A DNA stretch of 64,000 bases from Nemophila menziesii (GCA_029959085.1 JARWIR010000002.1:36729733-36793732), one strand, 5' to 3'. Shown: positions 44,078-56,907, numbered from the stretch's first letter. Notes: a model not told the origin generated them from the sequence alone. A program made the numbers and translations.

Positions 44078-45031
44078 TTATGTATTTCTTTGTTGAAATG
44101 CCATGACCAACAACTTTTTCCTTTTCATTTTTCCTCTCATACATTATCACTACAATCACGTGCCATAACTTTAGACATTGAACCCAACTTCTGAAGATTC
44201 AACTCAACAACCTAGTGTCAGCTTCAATATTCAACGGTCCAGATCTTCCTCTGATGTACAAAACCATGCACAATCGTAAAAGACTTGTAATACTCATGCT
44301 ATGGTCACCTCCGATGATACCTAACCCAGTCACATGCCTGTAACCATTAAGTAGATAACAAGTCTAGCGTGATTGAGGAGAGTATACCATACCTGCAAAT
44401 CATAAATATGTGATATTTAAGACACTCAAATGAAAATGACAAATCTAAATACCCCTAAATAGTGAAACAGGGTCTTAAATCTAAGCATTAGTGTAAAAAA
44501 CTATTTTTCTAAACCAAATAACATAGGCAATTGATCAAAATCTTCAAAATTTGTAAATTAAATGTTGTACATAAATAATCCTGTCTAAAAAAATCTTATT
44601 TATATATCATAGATCTATTGTAAATATGATCAATTTTTTTAAGTATGTACCTTTCTTTTTATTACCCGATGATTTACCATATGAGCACACAATATTTACA
44701 AAAAATATTCTTTCGGTTGAAATGTCATGATCATCAATCTTTTTGCTGCAAAAGAAAAAAAAGATTCAACAACAATTCTAAAAAAATATTCATAATTTTG
44801 CACTATATAAATTATCTATAGCATAAACAAAAAATATTTAAATTTCTCAATTTTTAATCCCAAATTCAATAACTATAACAATTAAATTAACATTTTGGGT
44901 AACAAAATTCAAATTAAAAAAAATGAAATCTTAAATTGATAGACGTATAAAAGAACCTCCTAAAAGAATTTAGCTTTTGGCATCAGAACATTAGTTTACA
45001 AATCATTAAGTTACTTTTTTTTCTTCTTCAT
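44078..45031 (-). pseudogene. Pseudogene C: third paralogue of the A/B family
   Basis: The minus-strand start (CCACCATGAAGAAG at 45,031) and the 200 bp upstream ('gtatagacctcg', 'ccgtttcttcccc', 'cctaaacaaactatcaac') match A and B. Its first frame is MKKKKK then stop. A downstream exon-like piece ends KKLLVMAFQQRNT and a stop at 44,078-44,080, matching the KKLLVVAF end of A. No PHD or SPOC-like motifs were found. It is a degenerate tandem paralogue separated from B by the copia insertions. Confidence 0.45.
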
Positions 45032-45231
45032 GGTGGAGAGGGGATGGTAAGTGTTATTGAGATTGATTGTTGATAGTTTGTTTAGGAGTTACTTTTGTGA
45101 TATCTATGATTGTGCAAGAATTTACTTATGGTAGAGAGGGGAAGAAACGGTGAAGATAAATGGCGAGGTCTATACAAAAGAAGGACCAATATGGTGATGA
45201 CATGGCTTGCAGAAAAGGTTTTTCCTAAAGA

Positions 45232-46555
45232 AGAAGTGTGTTTATACGGTGGAGGGGCTTTAATCAGGATCTGGGTTCTGTGCGAACTGCTAGTGGATTA
45301 CCTCTTATTTCGGCCTACTTTTTAGATGACGTTTGCATCGGAAACCGTACATGTGTATAGGATGTCAATACGGTTTTGAGGGTAGCTACCCCTTTTTTCT
45401 ATCAAACTAATATATAATATAAATAAGGAAGTCAGATTATAATCATCCGTGTCATTAGAGGTTAAATAGAAAAATAAAAGACGTGATAACTGGAAAGAAG
45501 GGGGAAAGGATAGCTATCTATCATGGGTTCTTTTTCTCACTTGAGATGCAAGTTGGAGTCCTAAACCATACATAAGTCATTTAATTATGTGCGTAACTGA
45601 CATATAATATCCTTGATATAGGTCTGTATTTTTATTATATGTCTCGACTTGGTTATATTAAACTTGAATGTGTTATTAACCTAGTGGATAGGCGTGACCT
45701 CTTCCCAAACCTCAGGGGAGAGGGGTGTCAGGTGGCATCTGAAATGTCGGACCGTCTCATACTCCACTCCCACACTGAACTAGGCGCAAACCCTTCGTAC
45801 ATATTTTTAGTATATAATAATCATATCATTTTAGTTATAATATATGATATAAATTTAAAAATCTGAAATTTATTTATAAGTAGTTTGTCCAAAAGTGTGT
45901 TTTGAAATCCATCACTACATATATTTATATAATAATTATTGTATTTTAGTTATAATGTATTTTAGGTGTTGAGATCCCTAAGTACGTGGAACACAGTGAC
46001 TCCCAAGTATAAACCAAAATTGGATGCATTGGTGAAAACAAATATGAATTATGAGTAGTTTGTTCAAAATTGTTCAAAAGAGTTGTAAACAATGAGTGGA
46101 ACGTAAAGAAGCGAAGAAATAATCACTAAAGGAGTCTGCAAGATTAGAAATAGAAGTTACAGAGGTGCAAGAAATGAAGGTAGTCAGTCACTTCACTGAT
46201 TATATTTCCTGACGGTGATATATTTACATTAGGTGTATTGTTTTCATTTGGTTTACAAGAAGAAGTTGAGTACAATAGCAGCAAATGAATACTTTGCGAA
46301 GCACTCAAAGTTGAACAAGAAGCTTGACGATGAAATTCTAAATCATTACTGGAGTTATTAGTGTCATTTCATATACTTGTATCTATTTTTGTTGAGGAAT
46401 AAAAGATAAGAAAACATTCACTTCCCCCTTGTTTGACAACGCGAAGTGAATATAATCTATTTTTATAATCCTTCTCGTATGGGGGAGCTTGTTCCCCTCA
46501 GGAGCCACACGTGTCTACAACGTTCATCTTGGAATTTGTCATTTCCGTTGATAAA
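45232..46555. other. Non-coding stretch
   Basis: It holds the sequence upstream of pseudogene C and then AT-rich DNA. A GC-richer patch at 45,640-45,800 has a 75-codon plus-strand frame without recognisable motifs. No element ends were seen. Confidence 0.35.
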
Positions 46556-46559
46556 ATAA

Positions 46560-47160
46560 AGCTCCAACAATATGGGGATTGACTCCACAGAGTACGGATT
46601 GTAGGTTAGCAAGAATTGATAAGTAGGGTTATTGTTCGCAGGGATGAAGTGCGATTAAAGGTTCAAAGCAATGTAAAGCTACACGTATGTAATTAGAATG
46701 ACATAATAGAAATATAAAATGAAATATATTTAGTTTATTTTCTGAATTAATAAAACTAATTATAAGGATGCTAGTAAGATTCTATCCTATTGAAATGGAA
46801 TCTATGAATAAGGGTGGATGGTTTTAATGTTCACATTAGCCGGGATTCTAATCATACTACCTTACTAGTCTCTTGGATTTCAGGTAGGCGTAATATCTTT
46901 ACCTTATTGACTACCTAGCATGCTAATGTTGTCTGATAAAAGTCACTAAGCGCTCGTATTCTAGTTCTGTAATATCACCCCCCGTCCGGGTGTTAGGTCA
47001 ATTACGATGGCCCGTCCAGGTGTTAGGTCAATTATGATGGCTGCTGCTAATTTGACCTAAGCACAAAGTTATTTAAATCGTGTATACAATAAATGAAAAT
47101 ATAATTAAAAACTCCAATTCAATTAAATATAAATATCCCAAATGCAATTAAAAGCAAAAC
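46560..47160 (-). repeat. Gypsy LTR fragment
   Basis: Minus-strand sequence has the look of the Athila-type LTR middle and end ('gaacaataacccta', 'tgacctaacaccc' with a doubled 'gtccgggtgttaggtcaat' on the plus strand), comparable to the 'ccctgacggg' part of the 3' LTR at 21.3-21.5 kb and to 55.2-55.9 kb. It stops where the second LINE ends. Confidence 0.4.
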
Positions 47161-47299
47161 AATAATCAGTTTTTTTATCGGTAAATCAAATATTATTATA
47201 AAAGCTCAACATCAAATGTCTTTACAAACTTTGTCCACTAGCTATAATCTAAGTTGGACTCGGCCAAAAATTAGACAAACAAACTAATTAAAGAAACTA

Positions 47300-50200
47300 T
47301 TACATCACATTATAAAATAAAAGTAAAGTTACAATAGGAAAACACGACCCATTTAGCCCAAGTTGGACTCAATTTTCTGCCCTAATATAACTACAACTTT
47401 TCTGTTGTACCTCCTTCTTTCAATCTTTACATGAGCTAGACTAAAAATTCTCTTCCATAAATGCTCCTCATTTAAAGCATTACCTCCATTCATTCTTTCA
47501 TTTCTTTCCCACCATACACAATACATATAAGTAGTAATAAAGGTCGCAATAATATCAACAACTTCATCACATACAATCTGACTAGTGATGATGATTAAAT
47601 CCTAAATATCTGCAGAAACTATCTTACACAAATCCACAATTTTAATAATACTCTCTTTGTGAAAGAAAATCTAGTAAAGAGGTGATTATTATCCTCTAAA
47701 CACGAATTATAGAAACAACAGAGAGGATTTACATTCAAACCCCAACTAAGCATTCTTGCTTTTGTTGGTAACCTATCATGAACACATAACTAAGCTACAA
47801 AAGCACACCGTGGTATACAAGATTTAGCCCTTATAACTCTCCACCATTTTACCTCATTTTTCTTCTCTGCAATTTTGCATAAACATTTCCTAAAAGAAAA
47901 TCCTTTTTTAGTGCTCTCTTACCATAATATCACATCTTCTCCAACAGATAATTTAACATTGCGAAGATGAGGTAGTAGTTTTCCTACACAAGGAGGTAAC
48001 CTCCATATTCCACCCCCATAGCAAGAATTTACAGTTTTATCACTTTTAATATTACTACTATGAAAAGCAGTACTGAGAAATTCTTGTACACTTTTACCAT
48101 CTACCCATCTATCCCAAATTAGAAAAATACTATTTCCATTCTTAACATTATGAATAATAAAATCATAAGCGAGGTACCTGACCTTTAAGAGCTACTTTCA
48201 GATCCATGTGTGAGCTTGTTTGATGTCCAAGCTCCAAATACATTTGTCTTTTATGATATTATGATGCACCCACAAACTCCATAAATTATATTTTTGCGAA
48301 TACATCCTCCATAAGGTAGATAAAAGACAGACTTTATTAAGCTATTCTATACTTGGAATTCCAAGTCCTCCTTGCCTCTTACTAGAAAAGATATTATGCC
48401 AAGAAATTCTGGCTCCATGAGCACCTTCTATATTACCCTTTCAGAGAAAACTATCCATTTTCTGATTAAGTTTATATATCACATGTTTTGGCAATAGGAA
48501 GACCCTACACCAAAACAGTATTTTGCTATTAAGGACACGCTTTATTAGCTCTGCTCTCCCAGCATAAGATAGCAGTTTTGATGACCATTGATTGATGCAG
48601 CGGCAAATATTCTACACCAATTTGTTACCATCTGAAACTACTGTTAGTTTCTTAGAATATAATGGTAATCCTAGATACCTGACAGGCATTGTTACAACTT
48701 TTATGTTTAGAAGTGATGATATACTGTTAATAACTTGATTTTTTGTGCCACCAAAGTACAACTCACTTTTATTATAATTAATCTTGAGTCCAAAAATTGT
48801 AGAAAACAAATCAAGAGCCTGCTTAATAACTTTAGCTGATTTAACTTCAGCTTTGAGAAAAATAAGAACATCATTTGCAAATATGATGTGATTGAGCTTG
48901 AGTTCCATACACTTGTGATGGTAGCTAAACTGATTTTTGTGGGTCATATGCTTAAATTAACCTATAAAAACGTTCATACATATTGAAATTAGGTAGGGAG
49001 ATATATGGTCTCCCTGAGCCTTCTCTTACCTTTAAAATATCCTCCCACTTCACCATTTATACATACAGAGTAAGAAGGAGAACATACACACATTTTAACC
49101 CAAATAATGAATTTCTATGGAAAATCAAAAGAAAATATAGAGTATTAATTAAACACTTCCAGTTGACACTGTCATATGCCTTTTGTAAGTAAAAAATAAT
49201 AGTACATTTAGGCTCAAAGTTCTTCTTTCTATATCCCAGTACAATGTCTTGGGTTACAAGTATGTTATAACTTATAAATCTACGTCCTATATATGCAGCT
49301 TGATTGATAGATATAATTGACCCAATGACTTTCTTCAGGCTGTTTGAGATAACTCTAGAGATAGTCTTATAAGTAGTATTTACACGGGATATAGGCCTGA
49401 ATTTCTTAAGACTATGAGCATTCTTTTCTTTAGGAATAAGTACCAAATTAGTAGCATTGATTTGAGATAGGATTTTACCTGATTCAAGGCACTGTCTGAT
49501 AGCTTTTATAAAATCTTCACCAATAATACTCCAAGAGGATTTATAAAAACAAGAGTTGAGCCCATTAGGACCAGGATGTTTATTGTCATTGATGGAGAAT
49601 AAAGCCTCCTTAATCTCCTTGTCATTAAAGGGGGCTATAAGATTAGTGATTTGAGCTTCACTGAGTTTAGCTCCAATGATTTGCTTGAGGATAGGAATAA
49701 AGCAAGTCTCCTCATTATTGCCTTCAATTCCAAGTAGCTCTTCATAGAACTTGATAAACTCATCTTTTATAAGGGCATGATCAGATATAGACTTACCATT
49801 ATCCTTTATAATAATTGATATATATTTTTCTTACTATTCTCCCCTTAATTACTTTATAGAAGTATAGAGAACTGGAGTCCATATCAGTTGTAAAGGCTGC
49901 TTTTGCTTTTCGTTTCAATATATTGTGCTGAATTAACATTGCATCTTTGAATTCTTTCTCAAGTATTTTTTCTTAAATTAATGTATGAGAATCAAATTTG
50001 CCTTCCATTATAGATGTTTGAACAATATTGAGTTGGTTTTTGATAGCCTCAATATTATTATAATTCCTCTTGTAGTAGGAGGCATTGAATTTCTTTAAAG
50101 CAATTTGAGCAGCCTTCTGTTTCATGCAAAGATGAAACATGAAGTTACCATGTATTGTATCCTTCCAAACCTGTTGTATAGTTTCAATATATTTCGATTG

Positions 50201-50939
50201 AGTAGCCCATATATTGAAGAATTTGAAAGATTTGGTCCCAACCTTTTCTGACTTCCAATGTTAACTAGCAAAGGGCAATGATCAGAGGTTGATGAAGGTT
50301 TAATAATAACAACTGAATTGATAGTGTCTAGCCATTTAAAGTTGATGAAGACCCTATCTATCTTTCTATCTCTTATCTCAGTAGCACTTTTGTTGGTCCA
50401 GGTGTAGTATTGACCAGCATAATTATGTTCAAACAAATCAGCTTCATCAATGCATTCAACAAATTCAATAGACCCTCTCTCAAGCATATCATAGTTAAAC
50501 ATGTCTTGTATTTTCAAAATTTCATTAAAGTCACCCAATACATATACTTTGTTCATAGCTCTATTGAATAATATCATTCCATAAAGTTTTTCTTCTCATC
50601 ATCATTAAAGGCATAAATCAAACAAATAAATAAATTATCCTTACTATTAATAGAGGTTACTTCACCAAAGATGGCTTGAGAAGTAGATTTTACAAGCTTA
50701 ATCTCTACCTGAATCTTATCCAATAATAACCATATTCTTCCTGACTCATTATTATTATAATTATGCAGCATTTCTAGATGAGGGAAATGCGCATTTATTA
50801 TGGAAGATTAATTTTTCTCTTTGACTTTTGTTTCCAAAAGTCCTACTACATTTACTTTATTACTAATTACAAAGTCCTTGACATCGAGTTGACGAAGAAC
50901 ATTATTATAACCCCGTACATTCCAAGCTACTAAGTTCAT
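47300..50939 (-). pseudogene. LINE2 ORF2 (endonuclease, RT; broken)
   Basis: The ATG at 50,939 starts MNLVAWNVRGYNN, a typical L1 endonuclease opening, and overlaps the ORF1 stop. Then come GLLETKVKEKN, a stop, VYVLGDFNEIL, TSDHCPLLV (endonuclease), FRPISRVNTTYKTIS and QKAYDSVNW (RT fingers and palm), and FANDVLIFLKAE. The last is normally FADD, so one catalytic Asp is lost. LGLPLYSKKL and, near 47,640-48,000, IWRLPPCVGKLLPHLRNVK with a Cys/His-rich zf-RVT-like region follow. Frames change at least six times. No RNase H was recognised, unlike LINE1. Confidence 0.8.
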
Positions 50940-52197
50940 AAATTAGGAGGTATTGTATTTTCCTTTTCTCCACTCTGAGAGATGAATTGGAAGACATCTT
51001 GATCAATACTTTGCTCACTATTTTGTAACTCCTTGAATTTATTACTTCCAATAATAGTGTCACTTCTTTGACTACTACTTTCCTTTGTTGTACTAGTTTC
51101 TCCTACATGGTAGTTAGTGCTTTTTTGTTTAACTACTTTCCATTCATCCTCTTTTATACTTTCTTTCTCGGGCGTTTTCTTATCAATGACATTCTCTTTT
51201 GGTACCCATACTTTCTGAGTATTCTTACACTTAGCTTCTATATGACTAAACTTATTACACTTGAGGCAAATGGTAGGTTTCTAATCATACTCTACTTTTA
51301 CCACATGTAAGTCTTCAGCTCCTACATCTACATAAACATTATCAGGCAGCTCTTCCTTAGTATCCACTTCAATACAAACTCTCGCATAGCCTAATCTAGT
51401 TTTAGGCTCAGTGATAGAGTCCATCTGAAGGGAGACCCCGATACCACTAGCTACGTAGCTCAAACCTCTCTGAATCCAGAGATTCATAGGTACATTAATA
51501 ATTTTATCCCAAATCGGATTTTCCGTAACATCAACCTTTTCAAATCAAGTATTTGCAGTCCATGGCCTTAACAGAATAGGTTTACCATTAATATGCCATA
51601 GATGTTCTAATGCTTTGTTATAGAATTGTTGGTTTTCAAACTTAAAGATGTATACACCTTTTGCACTCGATTTAACCTCTACTTTACCCAAATTCTTCCA
51701 TTGGAACTGAACAAAATTTGTAATAGCAAAGAAAGGAAGAGGGCTGTCTAAGAATTGACCTACCAAACTGGCGACCCATAACTCATCTCCTTCCTCAAAG
51801 ACGTCATTGGGTGGTTTGATAACTTTCTATCCATTGTGCTTGTTGGGTGAATGAAATTCCAGCTTAAATGCCTTATCGACACTCTTTTTTAACAAAGTGG
51901 ACCATATGACTGGTCTATTAGCTTCTTCATTTTGTGCAGGATCAAAGTGTTGACTACGTCATTCATTACTGAAATTGGGGTGTTAATCAGAGTAACTTTC
52001 TCACCATTCTTTTCAGGAGATACAATTTCATCATTAACTTTACTAACAACTTCACCATCTTCCAGATCTACATTGTTTGGTGAGAAGATTTTCCTTGTTA
52101 TGTTGATATACTTCGTTTTGGGTCTCGGATTCGAGCTCCCAACTAGATTCACTTTTTTGGAACTCAACATTTTCGTCATATTAAGAGTAGAGAACAC
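50936..52197 (-). pseudogene. LINE2 ORF1 with DUF4283-like domain and zinc knuckle (broken)
   Basis: Starts near 52,197 (MFSTLNMTK). The second piece (QWKNLGKVEVKSSAKGVY, FKFENQQFYNKALEH, HINGKPILLRPW) is the DUF4283 type region of plant LINE ORF1 proteins. The third (YARVCIEVDTKEELP) leads into CLKCNKFSHIEAKC, a CCHC knuckle. It ends IPPNL at the TGA 50,936-50,938. The protein would bind element RNA. It is broken by stops and shifts near 51,540, 51,890 and 51,281. Confidence 0.7.
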
Positions 52198-52679
52198 ATG
52201 AAGGCTGAGGGTAGAGGGTGGGGAAATATTTGGCAGTGGTGGTCGGGTTGAAAGGTTGAAGGAAAGTGAATGAATGGAAAAATTTATTGAAGCCAGACTT
52301 GGTGTTAGATCCCAGAAATTAGGATAAACACCTAATCTGAAAAAAGAAAAAGTAAAAAAGGGTGAAAAGCGGCGGAAAATGGATAAGAAAAGAAAAAAAA
52401 TTGTGGAATAAAGTTAAAGGCTAATGAATGGCTAGAGAGGATTTTTTAGTGTGTTGACTCTCATTGACTCTCTCTTATTTCTTTTTAAACAACATTAGTT
52501 TGTTCTTACAATAAATATCTTAAACAAAAATGTAATTAAGAATATACCAATCTTTCGAATGAAATAGTTTAACCATAATTTATATAAAAAGACTAATACT
52601 AAATTACCCAAAAGGTTAAGAGATGGAGAAGCGTAGACGCGTTGCGGTGAAGCCCCGGCGTGTGATGAAATTAGTAGTA

Positions 52680-52862
52680 GAAAATGGTGGTTGTGGTTGT
52701 GGTTATGGTGGTAATAGATAATTGTCTGTTGGTGGTGGATGTTATTTTGGTGGTGGTTGTGGTGGTAGGGCGGTGGTGGGGTGGAGGTAGTGGTCGTGGT
52801 GGCTGTGGTGGTCGGGTTGGGGTGGTAGGGGTGGTAGTGTTGGTAGTGGTGGGATGTTGTAA
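52680..52862 (+). repeat. GGT/GTG-rich low-complexity tract
   Basis: About 180 bp of 'ggtggtggttgtggtggt' type sequence on the plus strand with many GG runs. It creates open frames of Val/Gly or His/Pro/Thr on both strands, which I do not regard as coding. Confidence 0.75.
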
Positions 52863-52984
52863 TACGATGGTTAAATTTAAATGATAGATAATTAAAAGGA
52901 TTATATAAGTGTATTATTGCCAAAGGGCTATTTTTAATAAAGAATTTTATTGGGTTTTTTTAACAAATATGTTTTTTAATAGGC

Positions 52985-53813
52985 TGTTTTCAATTAATGA
53001 CTATATATATAAGAGTTAATAATGAAAAACGGTTAACTCTCACTAATATGAGATGGATACCTGGTCTAAAAAGAAGCCTTATTTACGTAGGTGTTTTAGA
53101 TGACCTTGGTTGTGTATATGAAGTATCCAACAGTGTGATTAATGTGTATAAGAATAATATACATGTTATGTATGGAAAGAAATGTTCTGGTTTATATATT
53201 CCCTTATAGTTTATGCAATACTTCTTATTTGAATACCATTAATACTAATATTGATAATGCATCAACTATTAAGTTGCATTTGTAGCTTAGTCATATGAGT
53301 TAGTTAGGACTCAGTGTGCTAAGAAATGATGTATTGCTAGGTAAAGATTCAATCTCTACTCCTAACTTCTGTTAGCCATGTGTGTTATGCTAAACGTGTC
53401 TATACAGCTCTTGTAGCTGCTACTGAGGTTAGTCATGTTGAACCTGCCACTTATACTAAGGCTTTAAATTCTAAAGATTGAGTATTTGTGGATAAATGCT
53501 ATGAAAGAGAAAATGAATTCTTTACATGTTAATTGAACATGGATTCTTATAACCTATGTCCATAAATTGAATGAGTGTAGATGTGTTTATAAAATAAAAG
53601 AGATTGTAAACGAATCTGACCCACCTAGGTACAAGGTTAGAATTGTATCAAAATGTTACACTAAAAAAGAAGGTATTGATTTTAACAAAATATTTTCCCA
53701 TGTTGTTAAATTTAAAACCATAAGAATGATGTTAGCCTATGTAGCTTACTTTGACTTAGTATTAGAACAATTTGATGTTAAAATAGAATTTTTTACACAG
53801 TGAGCTTGAGGAA

Positions 53814-53858
<45 letters not shown>

Positions 53859-54720
53859 AGACAATCTAAGGAATTTTATATACCCTAAGCACCTTGATTA
53901 TGTTTGTTTATGTAAAAAATATGTATATGTCATAAACATTCTCATGGAGAATGGTATAAAATATTTGATACATTTGTAATTAGTTTGGGCTTTAAAAGAA
54001 TATATTGGTTGTCTTAATTATCTTGATGCTTCTGTAATTATGGTATATATTTTATTTTATATGGATGATATGTTGCTTATAAGTAATTCTATGTAGCAAA
54101 TTAACAAGTTAAAAGATGATCTTGATTTTGAGTTTGATATGAAGGACCTTGGCAAAGCTAAGAAAAATCTGGGTATGGCTATTGAAAGAAATATAAAAGT
54201 ATGTAAGATAAAATTACATCAAAATCCTTATTTCTTAAATTGGTTGAAAGGTATGAAAATTATCAATGATAATATGTTGATATACCTTTAGCTAGTCATT
54301 TTGTACTTAATAGATAGCAGTGTCCCAAAACTGTTTCTGAAAAAGTAAAAATGAGTTACTTTCCATATCAAATGTGATAGGATCACTTATGTATTCCATG
54401 ATTGGAACTATACTTGATTTATCTTATGCAATTTCACTTATGAGTAGATATATATCCAATCCAGGATTAGATCATTGACGTGCTTTAAAATGTGTAGTTT
54501 CTTATATTAACAATACTATAAATGTTGGATTATGTTATAGAAACCGGAATGCCCTTTTTAACTTAGTATGTTATGTAGATGCATACTTTGCTGGCGATAG
54601 AAACTGTAGGAAGTCAACCACTTTCTACTGTTTCCATGCCACGTGAAACTTAAAGAGCTGCTGGATAGAATTAGAAAGTGAATTATTTACGATGCCACCA
54701 CACTGAGATTTTGCAATATA
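52985..54720 (+). pseudogene. Copia relic of the same family as the old element
   Basis: Pieces in order: LTLTNMRWIPGLKRSLIYVGVL (end of the protease region), CSGLYIP, RT (SDPPRYKVRIVSKCYTKKEG, VVKFKTIRMML, LYMDDMLLISN, FDMKDLGKAKKNLGMAI), and an RNase H start near 54,560. They align in content with the old copia element (LTNVRYIPELKRNLISLGV; NPPRYKARLVAKGCTKREG). No LTRs were found. Almost every segment has stops. The catalytic motif reads YMDD. Confidence 0.75.
53816..53853. repeat. (AT)n microsatellite
   Basis: About 19 AT dinucleotides in a row, within the RT part of the copia relic. Confidence 0.9.
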
Positions 54721-55079
54721 GAGTTGTAACGAAGAAATTTTGAATTTTTCAGCCGGCGTGACTCGAACTTGTCCGCTCTTGAAGCATGACGAATTTTGTG
54801 ATGGGCTACGTCATTTCAACCTAGCGCATGACCCATACATGTTTTTTAAGTTATAAATATCATCTATAAACATAAGAAACTCATCATTTGGCCGCCACAA
54901 CTTAATTTACAAGAAGAATTTCGACCAAAGAAGAGCGTTGGAGTTTCACCTTATTACCTCTGCACCTCTTCCTCTCTAAGATTTAGGTAATTAGAGTTAA
55001 ATTATTTTGTCTTTATTTTAATTATACTATCTTTATATTTAGTTTGTATTATGGACAATTAATCATTCTTTCTTAATGG
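54721..55079. other. Non-coding stretch, LTR-like
   Basis: No gene. It has a 'ttataaata' box near 54,856 followed by a leader-like CT-rich part and may be LTR debris. Family unknown. Confidence 0.3.
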
Positions 55080-56648
55080 TGTCGCCTAGGGTGTGATTAA
55101 AATAAGATAAAATAAGCCGGAAAATAATACACTACTCACCCTAGACAAGCACGGTACTGCAAGTATTACAGGACGTATGCAAGTTTTGATGATAAGAAGA
55201 ATTTGTTCTCAGGGACTTAGTGTTACACGAATGAGCAAATAATCAGAGAAGCAATTAATAATTAAAAGGCAGAAAATAGATACGATTGATTGAGAGATGA
55301 TTAATTAAACTAAGTAAAAGTAAAGACAATAAAATAAATATGAGAGAATATGAGATGAGAGAGTATAGCTTAGGTTTTGCTAGTATGAACTAATCCTTCT
55401 AATTCTTTCTATCAATTCTATTTTACAAGGTAGATAATAGCTCTTAGACAGTTATGATCGATTCGATAGAAAGGAAGGAATAGTGTGTATTTTTCGTTGG
55501 GGATTTCTTGAAAAAAATCGTCGTATATTTCTTCGATTCCTTATAAAAGAAATTCAGTCCGTAGTCAAGATTCTAAATTTCTACCTATACCCGGAGAGCG
55601 AATAGGTAGGCTACAACACAACCATGAGGTGACCTTAAATAGGGTTATCCTACGCCACTATGTTCCTAAGCAGATCTTTCCTTCAATTGGTGATATGGTT
55701 ATTAAAACAAAGCCTAATGACTATCTAGTTAGATTGGTGTTGTCAAGACTAATTCCTCATTCCAGACGTTAATGTGGTGTTTCAATAATTAGACACCCCT
55801 TTCGGGTGACCATCTAACTACTATTAGTAAAGCCCTAAATTGATCAGGTTTAAGACAGACAATAAATCAAAGCACATAAAACAGATATATGGTTAAGTAG
55901 CTAGAATTAGATTAAAACATATAATTCCCAAACAAACTTAAGATAGAAAGAAAATAGAAATCATAGATTATACATAATACAAAACCCAAGCTATGGAAAA
56001 ATGGTTCCATACCTGAAAGAAATAAACTAAAAGATTGATACAAAGATGTCATCTTGCTCTCTTAAATGACTCTAATGCTATAAAACTTAAGGACTAACTT
56101 ATGGGAGACAAGGATGACTTTACAAAGTTTTAAGGGTGTATTTATAGGTGTTTAGAAGACCTAATTCGTTTTCTTGGATGGAAGACAAGTAACTTGGACT
56201 CCAAGCCCACCTCAAATTCGTAACCCTAAAATATAGAAAAGGTAATAATCTGACGCTATTTTGTTTTAGCCGTAACTCCTTCGAAATTCCTAGCCAATCC
56301 TGAGTTATGATCACTTCTATGGTCGTAGGTGCTGGAATTCAGATTTATTTGACAACTTTATCTTTCCATATCTTATCTTTTCCTTCCTTGTCTCCAATTT
56401 CCATGCATATCTTCTTTCCTTTATCTCATAGAATTGACTTGACATATAATTAATCACCATATATATCTTTAAAGCTTCACAATTAACAAACAATTAAAAC
56501 CAATATGCTCTAAAAATAATAAATCATTAAATCAAGACGAGAAATAGGAAATTACACTAATACATATGAAAATAGAGTATTTAGACTTCTAAAACACTAA
56601 AAATGATGTCTCCAACTAATATTAAATCATCAAAAATGGGGAGACATA
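55080..56648 (-). repeat. Solo-LTR-like block of an Athila/Tat-type gypsy element
   Basis: On the minus strand it starts TATGTCTCCCC and within 45 bp has GGAGACATCATTTTTAGTG. The 3' LTR at 20,300 starts TGATGTCTCCC and has GGGAGACATCATTTTTTGTG at a similar distance. Near its other end it has the 'tccctgagaacaaattc' type motif common in such LTRs. Length is 1,569 bp, close to 1,558 bp. No internal region was found on either side and no clear target-site duplication, so it is a solo LTR or a fragment of another family member. Confidence 0.5.
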
Positions 56649-56763
56649 ACTTACTACTTGTAATTACATGAACCACTAAATATTTCTTTAACTTTTAAAT
56701 AAATTTGGAATTAAATTACTTAAGGGTTAATGCCCAATATGCACTTGCCACCTTACACCCTTA

Positions 56764-56907
56764 CCCATAAAAGAAACCTTCTTTTTTAAAGAACAACGAG
56801 TAATGGGAAATTTCTCATTTCTCAAAGTTTGAGTAATGGGAAGCTTCCCATTACTCAAAGTTTGAGTTATGGGAAGCTTCCCATAACTCAAACAACTCTT
56901 TTTATGG
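56764..56907. repeat. Inverted-repeat cluster with two abutting perfect palindromes
   Basis: Positions 56,828-56,859 (32 bp) and 56,860-56,893 (34 bp) are each exact palindromes centred on AAGCTT, with no base between them. A third, imperfect one centred on AAATTT lies at about 56,798-56,823. Outer arms CCCATAAAAG (near 56,764) and CTTTTTATGGG (near 56,897) pair with each other, so the whole region could fold. Translation gives a repeated GKLPITQTL motif, explained by the repeats. This may be a foldback or MITE-like element. Confidence 0.75.

Larger units (their letters stand above)
47170..52330 (-). mobile_element. Second L1-type LINE (LINE2), minus strand, heavily decayed
   Basis: Read on the minus strand: ORF1, ORF2 with endonuclease, RT and zinc-knuckle-like region, and a 3' end 'gatttaccgataaaaaaac' (47,160-47,180), the usual plant L1 tail. 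The 5' end is only approximate (52.3-52.45 kb). No target-site duplication was found. It belongs to a different subfamily from LINE1: its ORF1 has a DUF4283-like region and a zinc knuckle. Confidence 0.8.

Noticed and set aside
52495..52923. 142-codon minus-strand frame rich in His, Pro and Thr, and a Val/Gly frame on the plus strand
   Set aside because: Both are products of the GGT/ACC low-complexity tract.
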